Shown in pieces: positions 48,044 through 61,400 of a stretch of 64,000 bases of DNA. The stretch comes from Opisthorchis felineus (lineage: Eukaryota; Platyhelminthes; Trematoda; Opisthorchiida; Opisthorchiidae): contig SJOL01008492.1 of NCBI GenBank assembly GCA_004794785.1, forward strand, positions 267,696 through 331,695, read 5' to 3'. Position 1 is the first letter of the stretch, and every line of letters starts with the position of its first letter. Under the pieces are notes generated by a model. That model was not told the DNA's origin, did no database searches, and saw nothing but the letters and a program-made list of their open reading frames with translations. A program made the position numbers and the translations under genes.

Positions 48044-51000
48044 ACATCCAGTGGTGTTGACTAAGAGTGGTTTTTGACTATGACAGGCCAATTTAAATTG
48101 TGTCAAACTAATGCTAGTGCACACTAGCACATTGTCGAACAACAGCAAAAAGGTCAAGTTTGACCATAAAAAATGGTGAAAACATTTGTATTAACCCTGT
48201 GCCTTACTGACGTTCTATTGGAATGCGGAAAAACTTTTTGCAATCACTGAGCTGCAAATTCCGATTTTCCAATCCTAGGCTGATTCAGGCACAAACCAGA
48301 CTGGATGTCCTTTTCTAAGAAAAAAATGAAATTGTTTACCTTCAGGTAAAGACGTTGCGGTATGTTCCCAGAGAAATTCTGGTGAAATGAATCTTTAAGC
48401 CTCATTAAGCAACATAAAAAATACCATATTTTTGGGTTAATTGTATGGTACTCGCATTCTGCAATTCCGACATTCCACTAATTTTTGGATAAGTGAGACA
48501 GGTAATTAATTACAATACATAAGAAGGATTCCGCAAATGACATGCTATTTTCAGTAGATGAAAGCCATTTATTAATTAAGTGAAAAGAAATATCAGGAAA
48601 TATTTCTTTTTACTAGACGCGTGGACAGGATTCTTGGATCTCAGAAGCGGAACGGTTGGCACTGTTCTCAATGGCCTCAAGAACAGGTGTCCCGTATAGC
48701 CACATAAGATGGTTTCTGCTTCAAAATACCAAATCTTTTGATGATTCTGATTTTACAGCGAACTTCAGACTAACAGGAAATTTCAGAAACTTATTGGTAC
48801 ATAAAACAAGGAGGAAAATGTCTGTAGAAAACTAACTTCCTTAGCTGTTTTTTTACTGGAAGAGTATCACTTGCGATTTAACCCGATCAGGCGAGGAAGT
48901 GGTAGACTAACATTCCATCAAGGTTCGTTTGGAAAAACAGAAAAGAGGATTTTTGATGTTATGGTAATTTGGGAGGAAGCGTTTTTAGGTTCAACCCGTG
49001 TCATAGTTCTGAATTCAGCTTTGATCGTTCAACAACGTGCCTTAGTTTGGACACACTCATTGATCTTTAGCGTTGTCCTGTATTTTTGCTACGATAACTA
49101 AACTGTAGTGGCCCGACTATTATGCCGTTTATAGTAGGTCCATATAGTTCAGATGTGACCAGACCTGGAAAATCAATCTATTGGGCCTTTATGATGACTA
49201 TGGACCATCTGAAGGCTTTATCTAGATCTTGAATTGAATAGAGATAAAACAATTCCCATATTTCTAAATTTTTACAGTTGGACACACGGGCACACGTAAT
49301 TTATTCAACTCAATCATATGGATGCCATGCACATGTGAATTCGACAGCATTGCGTTGGTGACGTAAATGGTGTATAATTGCAATCCGAACAACAGACGGA
49401 ACCTCCTGCTATATTCATTTGATGTTTCATCAGTCGGAGGAGAAAACCAAAGCGGCGACCTTCCAGAAGTGGTAGCAGATATTTACCAGTTATGAGGCTA
49501 AAACCGCCAAACAAGGCCTAGTAGCTACCATGACCTTTTTGAGGATATCAAAATTTCATAGGCAAGCATCTAATCACTTGTAAGTTAGCAAAATCATAAG
49601 AGGAAAGCTACACTGATTAACGTGATTTTTCTTATGAAGCAAACAGATGTAAAGAGGGAGGTTAAAAGCATAGATAGTCCAGACAAGTTTTATTGGTTGC
49701 CTAGCGGCAAATAGCGTTTTATTCGCAAGGGTTTACCAATACGACGCTGCTGCATGTTGTTTCTCTGCATGTTCGTTTGCTGAGCATTAATGAACTCCAT
49801 CGTTCACTTATTCGGATACAGCGAGCAAATCGAAAACCAACTACCACCTAAACACAAGGCTCCAAATTGTGAATAACTCTATCTGTTTCATACTTTTGGA
49901 AGGCTCCGCATTATGTGAATGGACCACAGGCCTCCCTTTTGTGTTTTTCGCATGATCAACAAATAGCACAGTCTTCTGTTTTGTTTCACGTTTTAGCACA
50001 AACGACTACAGGCGCACGCCAAACAAACGATGCATATACTCGAAGGCTGGTGTGATGGAATTTCAGAGAGAACCGCTGTTCATCTGTCAGACACCTCTTT
50101 ATAATCATCACTTTTGTATTCGACTGACCGGCTAACATGTGAACAGACATTATGACACCTTTTGTAGTGCGTTCATCTTTTCTTCACAAATAGAGATCTG
50201 CCAATAAAGAGAAATTTAACTGCTTACTGAATTTGTTCAATTAAACCTCACTGTTGGAAAGGACTGTACGTGCACCTGGATTTCAAGAGATAGGTTCTTT
50301 TATAAATCACGCGAAAACCAAGGAAAATTCGCCATAATGCCGTTTTAAGCATGTTTCTTGCTTGTGTTTTTTTCTTAAGGAGATGTAGATGGGAGTCAAT
50401 TTTAATGGAAAAGCGCGTTTATTATTGCCACCACAACTGTGATTTTTCTGATGAGGATCGATCAGTCCGAGTGATCGGTTCTGTTTGCTGGTATAAACAT
50501 TGAAGTGCATCCCCCATTGCGCTATCGTGCCGTTGCTTAGATGCCACGATATCGGAGCTAACAATTTACACTGCGCGCAAAGTGCTGTCTGGAAGCAAAA
50601 CTATAATCTTTGGCAGCGGAATACAAGCAATACGATTGCGGAAAACAGTCCCAAGTGGTTGTTTCCTATGAAATTTTGTGTTTGTGATGTGAAAAGAAAT
50701 GAGAAGTTTTATATCCCACAATGCTATTTTTAAGTGGATCTTGTGTGTACTAGGCCTTTCAGTTATTTTTGCATTAGGCAGTAAATATGAAATGCACAAA
50801 TTCCCATCTTCAAGGATTTTACATTTCTGTGAATAAAATTAGCAAATACACGGCAATAAATAATTAAAAGCCGGATGCACAAATCACGGTGTCATTATCC
50901 GGAACAAAATAATGTGTATTTTGACTCATCCACCCACTAGTAAAAGATATCTGCGCAAGTACTCGTGCTATTTTTGATGAAACAATAATAATAAAAATTT

Positions 51001-51984
51001 ATGCAACTTTTCCCATTGTTCTGGAGAAAGAAAATTTGACTCATCTAAGTAAGATAAAGCTGATCTAGTTATTTTTCGAGCTTCACGATCTGTATGAACT
51101 GTTTGGCTATAGTCAGAATAAGTACTTTGATAGGTCTGTAAGCAAGAAGAGATGAAAGCGAAGTATTTTTAAAATTTAAACAAACATCATCGAGCAGTGC
51201 GTGCATTTCACTGATTGACACGTCCTGTTGTCATCAACTGAAAGTAGGGGAATAGAGTAAATGTGCACTCGTTCTTCGTATCCTTTTCCCAAGTGTTCAC
51301 CAGCTTATGTTTGCCCCTTTTGTTCAAGTTTACATCAATTCTACAGGATAAACAAATACACTTTTCCAAAATTTCCCCTAAGTACGGGATATTCGTTATC
51401 ATGTATCTTTGCTTTGTGGATGATTCACCCATGTAAAGCGCATGCACATGTCACAGAATGTTAAAGGTTTTCTTGAAGTGCCTTGGCGACAGAGGCAAGC
51501 TAAAATCGGCCACACGGAGCCACGTGCAGACCAATCAAATAAACAGAGGTAGACATTTGCTTCAGCTTTTTTTTAATTTTCGCATACTGGCTTCACGAAT
51601 ATAAGGACCTTTGTCAACCATTTATAAGGTGATAAACGTACCACAACGTATGGGTTGCTGAATGACATATTACATTCTTCGCAAATTCACCGTCCTGATG
51701 AAGCCCTATTTGAAGATCGTTGTCTAAAACAAGGCTCCGCACGCACCAACCTTTTATTTTTCGTAGATAGCAGTTGCTTCAAAATCAATAAAATAGTTCG
51801 TGTACCGGACATGACTATCGCTCAGGTATCGTAATGAACGGTTAACTTATCTCATTACACTTAACCAGCTCGCTCGGTCCTGCATGGAGCAGTCATGCTA
51901 TTGCACAGGGTAATTGGAAAAGCTTCTCTAATCGACCTTAAGAATAGTACTACTTCAAGAAAGTATAATGCGATATCTCGAAAG
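48044..51984. other. Downstream/intergenic, no gene recognised
   Basis: No supported exon. Frames at 48871-49101 and 50500-50733 lack motifs. AT-rich. Confidence 0.35.
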
Positions 51985-52026
51985 CTGTACCAAATGAAAT
52001 AAAAGACGGCCTATGTGCGATATTCA

Positions 52027-52110
52027 GTTAAAGAATATCATAAACGAGATATTCAGCGGAGATTCATTTGCGTCTCCCGTCAAAACCAAATTAGTGTGCA
52101 GATGTGTATA
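52027..52110. repeat. Foldback-family right-arm fragment, copy E
   Basis: Contains ATAAACGAGATATTCAGC-GGAGATTC...GTCTCCCGTCAAAACCAAATT-GTGTGCA, matching the right arm of the copy at 57.7 kb. The left arm and hammerhead head are absent. Confidence 0.75.
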
Positions 52111-52312
52111 TCTTGTGAATGAATAACCCTTTTAAAATCATCACAAATCTTGCAGGGATGTTACTCATCTTGACTTGCTTCTATCCTGTAGAATAGCGGG
52201 CATAAATATTACGGATTTCCATACGTACCGGACGATATAATATTTCCATTTTTTCACTGAAACAATATAGAACGAAGTAAAGTTTATCTCACTCTGAAAG
52301 ATTCCGTCCAAG

Positions 52313-52550
52313 TGTAAGGAGGAAAGCCCTTCGCTGCAGAGTTGTTTTTAAAAACGGAGTATCCATCTTCTTCTCGAACGCGTCTTCTTGAACTCTCCTG
52401 GATATTCATTGACTATCGCACAATTGCAGGCAAAAACTGAAAATTAGTTCCACAAATTCCGTAATAAATCCCACCTTCCATTAGATTAAAGCGAAGTTAC
52501 GAGAACACATATACTACTCGCATGCGTCATCAGTAGTACCCACCGTCACA
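52313..52550 (-). mobile_element. Solo LTR, copy 2
   Basis: Reverse complement of the LTR at 17432-17740, with TG...CA ends and a CAAG duplication on both sides (52309-52312 and 52551-52554). About 66 bp shorter than copy 1 because it lacks an internal segment. No internal region adjoins it. Independent insertions with different 4 bp duplications confirm the LTR boundaries. Confidence 0.82.
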
Positions 52551-52721
52551 CAAGTAGTATCACCAAAAATGGATTCGAAATGCATTCATACCATATCGCT
52601 TAAGAGTTACTCAATTCTTCCTATTATTTATGCCCACCCTAAGTCCCTCTTAATGAAACAAAACCCAGTGGGTCCATAGTAAATACTTTCAAATTTATAG
52701 ACGTACCTCTTTAATAATAAG

Positions 52722-53052
52722 GTTGTTGAGCAAATCTCCGACAGCCCACGACCTGTTTTACCGCTCTTAAGGCTCATCAGGTAGGCAAAGGCCCGAGAAA
52801 CCGTCAACCTTATGTTCTATCTGAACCCGAATTGCACGAAGCTCGACAACTACACTCGTTTGCATACTAATTTGGTTTTAACAGGAGACTCAACTGAATC
52901 CCAGCTGAATCACTCATTCATGATGTGCTTCTTCGCACAAACTGAAACATGACGGGGCCTGGTGCAGCAAATCCAGTCAAATCATAAATGATAGATTCAA
53001 TAGGGATTCAGGCCACTCTATCATGAAAACAAAATTGGTATGAAAGTGAACG
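52722..53052. repeat. Foldback repeat with hammerhead head, copy B
   Basis: Head segment (52722-52800) with the hammerhead motif on the - strand, then a linker (GTCAACCTTATGTTCTATCT), a left arm (about 52851-52925, TACACTCGTTTGCATACTAAT...), a middle with GAAACATGACGGGGCCTGG, and a right arm (about 52985-53052) in reverse complement. Same arrangement as copy C. Confidence 0.8.
52745..52785 (-). ncRNA. Degenerate hammerhead motif (foldback copy B)
   Basis: On the - strand CTACCTGATGA is intact (CTGATGA at 52780-52774). The conserved GAAA after stem II reads AAAA: the core G at position 12 is A. Stem II is eroded to GCC/GGT. Substituting G12 abolishes cleavage in studied hammerheads, so this copy is predicted inactive. 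Confidence 0.7.
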
Positions 53053-56000
53053 TATTTGTCTACATTTACTTTACGACAGTCACTCTCAGGGTAAAAGAGG
53101 AACAATCCAGTTCACATGTCACTCCACGGCTACGCAAAATTTGTGAGTTCAGCATAAAAACCCCATACTGCATGTCATCCTGCCTTATTTGCGGATAAAT
53201 AGACTTTTTTGTTAACTTCATGTTTTACCTCCCATGTTCCACAACATAACCATTTGCACAGCGAACGTCTTTTGAATGCTAAAATCCGAATGACAGATGT
53301 TGTCACATTTGAATCAGGAAAGATGTTGTATATTAACTTATCGCTCCGTAATCATTTCACATCCATCAAGGTGGTTTGGTAACACAACATGCTTAGGATG
53401 AAAATTTATCAATGTAGACTTGGCTTCCTGCGTGTTTTTTGTTTAGTCACTTTAAAAGCAGCCTACCTAATAAAGCAGTTAACCGTTTTTGAGCAGCACT
53501 TTTCATTTCCATTCAAAATAATAATTGCATTTTCGAACGCAACTGCAATATTCTTCACTGCGGATTGGACTCGTCCATTATGAATGCCTATTTGTCACTC
53601 TTTAGGCGCTTTTAAGAGAGCCCTTTGGAGGCGTAATCCGGATTCCAAATAGTGGGCGATTTCATTCACGCTTGCGAACAAGCATTTCTGCTACACGGTT
53701 GTCCAACATTGGAACGCATTCTATTAACTTATCATGCGGCTCAGTTTCAAATAATTCCCCAAAAATTATCATCTTTTTCTCTACACTAGGTAGTCTGCTG
53801 TGTATGAATGTACAGAAAAACATGGGATCATCGTGAGTAACATCATTCTACTGTTTATCTTCCTCACCTGCTGTCCACATCCAACCTATGTAATGTCGTT
53901 CACAAGCCGACTTCTTGCGCATTGCCAAGCGATTGGCCACCTAGAAATTCCTAGATGCCTTCGAGACACTTTGAAATGAAACACTTCCTTACAACAGAAA
54001 ATGTTTCCCGGTAGAAAATGTATGCTTTGCTGAAAATACGTGGCAATGACAGCCTCCTACTATACTCCCGAATTCCAATAAGTAAAGACGCTTTACGGCC
54101 TAGCTGTTTGGCAACCGAAACCAATTCTTTGCTCGAAGAAATGAAACACTGTCAACTTTATACTTCCTATTCCATTACATTTTACTTATTCAACCTGCCG
54201 TTATGTTTGAAATTCTTCCACTGAATTTTCAGACAGACTAACCATTATTTTTCCCCGAAACCACAGAGTTCGGTACGAAACTCTTCAGAGCATTTTGTCA
54301 AAATGACTGCCTTAAGAGCTTAACATGTTGTTCATGTTTATCGGGTACATTAACTCTTCTTTCCACTCCTCCGGTGCTGAGTCATAGACAACTGTAAAAC
54401 ATAGGTGTGCTGGCATAGGCAAGGGAAACATATTGCGTCTCCCATAAAGACGGCAATAGCTAAACGTCATTCAGACGCAAATTGTAGAAAAGAAAAAGAA
54501 GGACACATGCTGCAAGTTGTGTGCGGCCAGAGCTTCGTTTAAATGTCAGAAGGAGTAAAAATTCAGAACTATTTCCCATTCTTGAACACAACTAATGACA
54601 TTTTTAGGACAGATCAATGGGAAGTTTACCCCAGCTTAAAGTGAAACACAGGCTTATTTTTATTATATTTCCTTTAACATGTTAACTTAAAACATGCTTT
54701 AAAATGCTCAGATGATCAGATGCTTGTTGGTTAAAATTATTTATCTATGTTCTTTGACAATGGTTAACCTCAATTATGAAAGCCTTGCTTTTCATTCATG
54801 CAGTAGCTGTGGCTGTTGAAACTTATTTTTAAATGTTGGATTGGGATTGCACGCAAGCTAATTTGCCATATTATTAACTAAGGAAATTTAACCGTCGTTG
54901 TTGCATCCATCAATTACCTAACGCCAGTTATTGTGGTTGTCCGCATCTGTGGGGACCTTCTACGTGAAAGGTTAAAGTGTTATCTTTTGGTAGAACTTTC
55001 CATGAGAGTCCCACATCGCTAACAAAGCTACAAAGACAAATCAGGTTCCAACCTGCAAGCAAAGAAAATCTGCGTTAACTATTATCAAGGTGATCATATC
55101 ATGAACCCCGAAAGTGATACGAATACCATTCCGGTCTGCTACGAATGTAAATAACTGAATAAGCCGCACTTAGGTTAATAATTCAGGTCGCTCGACCACC
55201 CGCTACTCGAAAATCGGCTCGTCTAATAGACCGTTTATAGGAAATGTAGTTTTTTTCTTCCTGGGCAGGTCACCCGCAATTTGCATGTGGTGAGGAGTTT
55301 TTAAGAGTTCAGCCTGATGTTAGATCCTGAAGGTGGAAGGTATTCTCAGAACATTCAAAAAACGCTGCACGGTAGTTTTTTATTAAACTCTGTCATCATA
55401 AAGATGATTTTAACCAAATGTTTTTGACTATCAGCTGAAAATTTGCCATGATTGGGATTTAAATGTTCAAATGGCTTACATCACGATCTTTCGTTGCGCA
55501 CGTCATGTCCGATGGTCCCATTTTTCGAGGTGTACGCTGCTGATGTTTTTTAACAAGGACAGGAATAGCCGTATTGTGCATTTGGCTATTCAGCACATGT
55601 TGGGATGAGGTTGCAGGAGGAAATCTCAAACCCCGTATTGTCAGTAACCAGGAGATTCACCCAGCAACACTCAGAACTCCAGCTAACTATCCAAGCTTAG
55701 CGCAGGCTGACGTTAGAAGTTACCAGAAAATCAATATCCCAGTTATACTTACAAAACCGAATGAAGAGAAATGAGATGACATCGTTGCTTCGGTGGTAAG
55801 CAACAAGTTAGCGCACCGCCAGTCCGTTGGATGACCATATTCCTTCAGGTCAATGACCTGCCAGTATTAGAATTCAAAGCAAACTAGCTGCGGCGCGCCA
55901 ACCATCCGCAGGCACCTAATAATTTAATCACTGTTGAATAACAGACCCGAAATTGATACAAGCGAACTCTATAAACGGCGGGGATTCGGACAGTCTAAGT

Positions 56001-57691
56001 TTGGCTTCGGCAGTACTTTGACAACCATACTATTGATTTTTGGACTTGCATTAGGTCTACTAGCGTGGAAATGTCACTACCGTCTGCCAAGTTTATGTGT
56101 ACAACCACAGTTTCGATAAATGTTCATCTCAAATAAACAGTTTGTTCTGCTGCAATCCGATGCTACCGCGAAATGATATATTGCCTACCACTTACTGCAA
56201 AATATCTTTCTCTGCTGCCCGGCTGATGTTCTTATGTCAAGCAAAGCGGTACTTTCGTACTTTTCTGTTAGTGATAATTCTTATAAAACTGACTGAACAT
56301 TGACAATGAGGATTTTTACCCATTATTACGTTGTTGCATGCAGCTGGGGAGGTTTCTAAGAATCACCTGCGAGCAATATTTCCTTCTCGAAGTGTGGGTA
56401 CGATTTTTTTAGTTTGATACTTAACAATGCTTGCATAAATTTTAACATAATCGCACCCACGAGATTTTCTAGAAAAATCCTTTCAGAAACAGCATTTATG
56501 CTTATTGTTCTGTCGATGGAGTAAATGGTACCCCGTGGTCAGCAAAAACGGACCACGGCGACATGTAGAAGAGGATAATAATTCAGTTATTTATATTGCA
56601 AAAATCAAGGTGTCAGCATTTCGCAATCCAATTTTATTTCTGATAATTGGTAACAACCGTTTTTGAGTGTACATTGTTTAGCAGTGTCACTCAATTCTTA
56701 AGGAACATGGTCCTTCTTTTACAGTTAGAACTGATTTCTCCTTTTTATTCAGGCAGTTGAGGGTCTACATACTGTGTAAAATGATTCAGACATTAAAGAG
56801 AAAATTTTTCTGTTTGGCGTTTCGTCATTGCACTTTTGAACATCGGGTTTGACAACGCCTACGATGAAGTAGACATGTTACCGAATTAAACCATACACTG
56901 CACAAAGTTGCTGCTTGCACGTTTCATGATAATAAACTCAAAAGTAGTAATATTTAGTAGCCCACCCCCTAACACCCCAGAAATCCATCCGAGATCTCCA
57001 CAAGAGGAGAATCTAGTGAAACCCATAACAACTATTTATTCAATTTCCTTCATCTCAAGTTTAGTTGCTTCTGTCGTGTGCTGTATTCCACTTATATCAA
57101 TCTCAAGTATTTTTTCTTTGTTTACGTCAAGTTTACTGTCGATCGCCCACTGGCCGTTGTGGACAGCGCTGAAGTATATCTGGTTAGTGTGAAATGCATG
57201 TAGCCGTGATAATCACACGTTGATGGGTGATATTTGGCTTATTCGAGGTTTATTAGTGTCCAAGAGTGAGAGTGCGCATACACACGCTTTCCATGGCTAA
57301 ATATGTAGTTCCCAAAGGTAGTTGGACCAGATTATTAGCAGATTATAAAGTCTGTTAACAGGGTTTCCCTAGTTCGTTCGGCATCAGCTATTTGGTGATG
57401 ACAGAAAGCTTCCACGACGAGTAAATTTCATAATTTTGCACAATACCGTCTGCATTTTAGACTCTACGCTCCCTTAATCAAGCAAATAATCCTCTCGTTA
57501 GATCAGCTATTAGGAAGTGCCGTTTCGAAGAAGGCCTTCAGCAACTGCCGGAGAGTCGTTCGCTTTTGCAAACAGTTGCTTGTGGTGGACGTATGAGTAA
57601 GGGTCTTAAAGTGAGTGAAGTGACAGATTAAAACTTTGTTCGTTTCGGTACTTTCAAAAAGCAAGACAAAACGGACGAATCAAAAGTTGCA
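53053..57691. other. Intergenic, AT-rich, no gene recognised
   Basis: No supported gene. Short frames, including 55574-55774 and 56908-57192 (hydrophobic second half), have no recognised motif or splice context. Confidence 0.4.
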
Positions 57692-57696
57692 TAGAC

Positions 57697-58061
57697 GTAA
57701 AACACTACTAATTAGGTTGCTGAAAACTCTTCGACAGCCGACGACGGGTTTCGCCCTTCTTAGGGCTCATCAAGTAGGTTCAGTCCCCAAGTTTCTGTCA
57801 ACCTTCTGTTTTACTTGAACCCAAATTGCACGAAACTAGCGGAGTACACTCATTTGCTTACCAATTCGGTTTTGACAGGAGACTCACCTGGAACCCAGCT
57901 GAATCTCTCGTTTATGATGTATCACGATATCTCGAATATCGTATCAGCTAAAACATGAGGCGGCCTGGGGCAGCACATTCAGTTGCTTGCAAACATCTTC
58001 AACGAGCGATTCAGCTGTTCCCGTCTCCCGTCAAAACCAAAGTGGTATGCAAATGAGTGTA
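57697..58061. repeat. Foldback repeat with hammerhead head, copy C
   Basis: The most complete copy. Head with hammerhead motif (57697-57803), linker, left arm 57845-57919 (TACACTCATTTGCTTACCAA...), middle, right arm 57993-58061 (...GTGGTATGCAAATGAGTGTA). The arms are imperfect reverse complements over about 70 bp. A small hairpin (ACGATATCTCGAATATCGT) sits between them. The arms suggest a MITE or a foldback derived from an inverted pair; the hammerhead suggests a retroelement origin such as a Penelope-like terminal repeat. Confidence 0.82.
57736..57776 (-). ncRNA. Degenerate hammerhead motif (foldback copy C)
   Basis: On the - strand stem II is perfect (GCCCT, loop AAGA, AGGGC) and GAAAC and GTC are present, but the first core block reads TTGATGA rather than CTGATGA, i.e. 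C3 is U. C3 pairs with G8 in the active site, so the copy is predicted inactive or very weak. Stem III reads ACCCGT rather than the palindrome ACCGGT of copy A. Confidence 0.75.
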
Positions 58062-58383
58062 ATTCGCTGATCCCCTACACTCCTTCGCTAGGGCTTCTTC
58101 AAAGTAGTTCCTATACACGGAAAATTTCCCTGTAATGCTGGTGCCGTCAAATGCTACATATTCCCGAGAAAAAACAGTGAGGTCATCACCTACTTTAGGT
58201 AATTAAAACCTATCAAATTAGACAGCGTTGAAGTGGGAATGTTTGAGGCAGGTTTTGAAAAGAATGGTTATAGATAGCTGCTTTAGCTAAGGTCCCGTTT
58301 ATGAAGTTCCATTCTGATTCGCAGCCTACAGCGGTACCAGTGTGATAATAAACTGAATGTTTTTGTTCTACTCACAAGTGGAA

Positions 58384-58473
58384 TCATAAACGAGAGATTT
58401 AGCTGGATTCCATGTGAGCCGCCCGCAAAACCAGATTGGTTTGCAAATGAGTGTATTTCGCTGGATCTACTGA
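58384..58473. repeat. Foldback-family right-arm fragment, copy F
   Basis: ATAAACGAGAGATTTAGCTGGATTCC...GCCCGCAAAACCAGATTGGTTTGCAAATGAGTGTATTTCGCTG matches the right arm of copy C about 320 bp away, in the same orientation. The left arm is not present, so this is a truncated neighbour. Confidence 0.75.
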
Positions 58474-61400
58474 TGTTTAAATCTGTGATTATTCATTTAC
58501 AGCGAAGAATGTCAATATTTCAGTTGTCATAACACAAAATGGTGACTTGTGTTGCTTCAGTTGTTCTGATCAGTTATGTGGTTTTAGAAGCACCATCAGT
58601 AGATAATTAAGCGGCTAATTTTGACCACAAACGCATTATCTAAGAGTTCCTTCTCAGCAGTTGACAACCGCCATTATCGGCAAAATCAGTGAAAGATTCC
58701 TCCTAGTTTCTACGTTTGCTTGAAACTAAAACATGGAATGGGTCACTCTTGTTCATGAAATTCAACGTTACCGGTGGCCCTGCAATAAAGACACGTCCTA
58801 GATACCCTCAGCCTCAGAAGTGCCGTGGAAGGACTTGACATGCTGTAGTGTGCGGCAAACTCGCTACCCGATGATTCAGTGCTGACAGTTCTCTCGCCTG
58901 AACACAGTGATATTCCATAAAATCAGTGCGTATCTGTATATGGCGGTGGACCAAGAATTAGGAGAATGAAATTCATGCTTTGTCACAGGCAGTAAATGTT
59001 TTTGGACAGTGAGAATGTGGTTCATTCATATTATGAGAATCCTATCCATATTTGTCAACACTTTTAGGCTCACTGGAGTGGCTGAAGACATTCGTTAGTC
59101 CAGACTTCTGCCGCACTAAGTGCCAGATCTACTCTGTTCTCGTTGGGTCGTAGATTGGTTTTGCGCGGAATAGTTGTCAACACCTCTAGATTTGATTTGT
59201 TTTACAGTATCTTACGAAACGTGTGAAGCAGCAGATGACCAAGGGATCACGATGAAGAGAATGAATAGCTGGAACTAGTCCGAAAATTCAACAAAGGGAA
59301 TTCAAGCCTGAGATCTGTACCTTGTAGAGCAGCGTAACAACCCTGGGAGTAATGCGGTGTTGTTCAGCCAGAATGTCCATAAAAACCTATTCCTTTATTC
59401 CTTGCTTGAGGATAAGAGAGAAGCATACCAACGATGAGTTAATAACGTCACTGTTCACAGCCTTCCCCATCCAAGTACTAGCGCGGTTTGCGTAACTCAA
59501 AGAACATCTCCCCTCGCAGTCTGATAAACAAACAAAGTTTGTTTTCTTGGTGGGACACTTCAACACTTTACCATGAGAGTGCCATTTCATACTCCAAATG
59601 CATACCGCACCACCTGCCTTGCTTGTTTTTGGGTCAGTTTACATTTTTAAAAGATTGCAGTACACTGTGCTGGATACTTCAGCTCAGTTCAGTGCAACCG
59701 TGCACCAAAGTGCAGTGGTTCCGCCCCGCTGCAGCTTTGCTCACCGAGAAGGTCGTCGCCTACAATGCGTGGCTTAACAGCCACGCCTAGGCGACGGCCC
59801 AATTTATGCACCGGATACAGTGGATCTGTTTCTCCAGCATGGCGGAAAACGAGAAGTACGCGACAGGGGCTTTAATAGAAGACCGCCATTGGCTGCGTGA
59901 CAGCCATGAGTGTCAGAGTCACCAACCAGTGGTTTGTCTTAACCACTTTTCCTATCCAGAGAGACGTTAGTTGCCAACACGAGTGAATTTACTGGTAGGG
60001 GCCTTCGTGCATCGTTGCCAATGCAACTCAGACTCCAGTCATATACATAGTGGACAGCAACCGCTACATCTACGCCGTGCAGTCCTTAGCGCTAATTTAT
60101 GGACAGGTATACGTTGCTAGGCATATGTGCAAATTAAGAGGTCAGGTATTTTTACGTCAGCCTTGGGCAGGACATACTAGTATTTTGTTTGTGGAAGAAT
60201 TTAAAATCTTCGCAGCATGGCCCACATAGTCCGCGGTTGTGTTTGGCACCCAGGCGCTAGTTACACTGCCTCGGTGGCACGCCACTTATTTAGTCACAAC
60301 CAAAATTCGTCGCCTAAACTATGTAAAATATGAACCACTAAGCATGATTTGTATACTGGCTCGGAGCTGTTTGTGAACATGAACGACTTCATTACTGCTA
60401 ACCGGTGCCTAATATATAAAGCTGCTTGATTGCCATTGGAAACACTGACACACGTGCATCCTAAAAATGCACCAAAGCTTCAAGTAATGCCGTTAACACA
60501 CAGCGAAACAATTATTCATACTCCAGTCAGCTCAACAGTCCATGATTAACATGCTTGTTTCCACGAAAGAGTGAATCCATCAGAGGAAAGGATTATCCTA
60601 GTTGTTTTAGGTTGTAGTACAAATACTCAATGTTTAAGTCTTGATCTATATTTAGCGCGCCTCGCTCCACTTATTTTCTCCCGGAAACCGATCAAACACA
60701 CTAAAACGACTATGTAATCCCGCTCAGTGGGTGGACCCTAATTTGATTAAATCAAAGCATAAATCCATTGTGATACTCTCAGTCCACATACACATGCAAT
60801 AAATGGTATGAATGTCTAACTACAGAAAACTCAACATCTGCACCTAGCTAATGAGGAGGTAGACTGTGGGCAGGTTTTGTTTCAGAACACGCTTTCGACT
60901 CGGAATGTAACTATTCCTCCAGAAGAAATTTGGAGGGATGTTTTATTGTTTGCTGAAGGTCCCGTTTCGCATTCCATCTGATTTCATAACGAGTTTATGT
61001 TCAAGCAATGCTTCTGGATCCCAGCACTGTGACACCTGTCGGCATATCGCAGGCAAATCAGGCGAGCTACATCCGCAAGTAGGACAATAAGCGAATTCCA
61101 GGTTTGTTTTTTGACTACACACGGTCGACAAAGTATTGTTCCACCTGTGAGAATTCTTTTGTGGACAAAGAATGTGTCCTGCTTCAGGAATACTAGGAGA
61201 AGGGTAAAAGTGTGTAAATGAATGGTGTTTGGGGAAAATACATATAGGATTGCTATGAACGTGATATCAAAATGATTTGTTACAGAAAGTGAAACAGAGT
61301 CTTCAGTCATACTTTTGCAGCATAGCTAATCTTCTGAAGAAATATTTTGTTCAAAACCAGTTGCGTCGATATTCTTCCATCTTCCTGTGAATATTAGTGA

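Noticed and set aside
50450..50485. CTGATGA followed by GGA...TCC, resembling a hammerhead start
   Set aside because: After the putative stem II the core reads GAGTG instead of GAAA, and no stem I partner follows.
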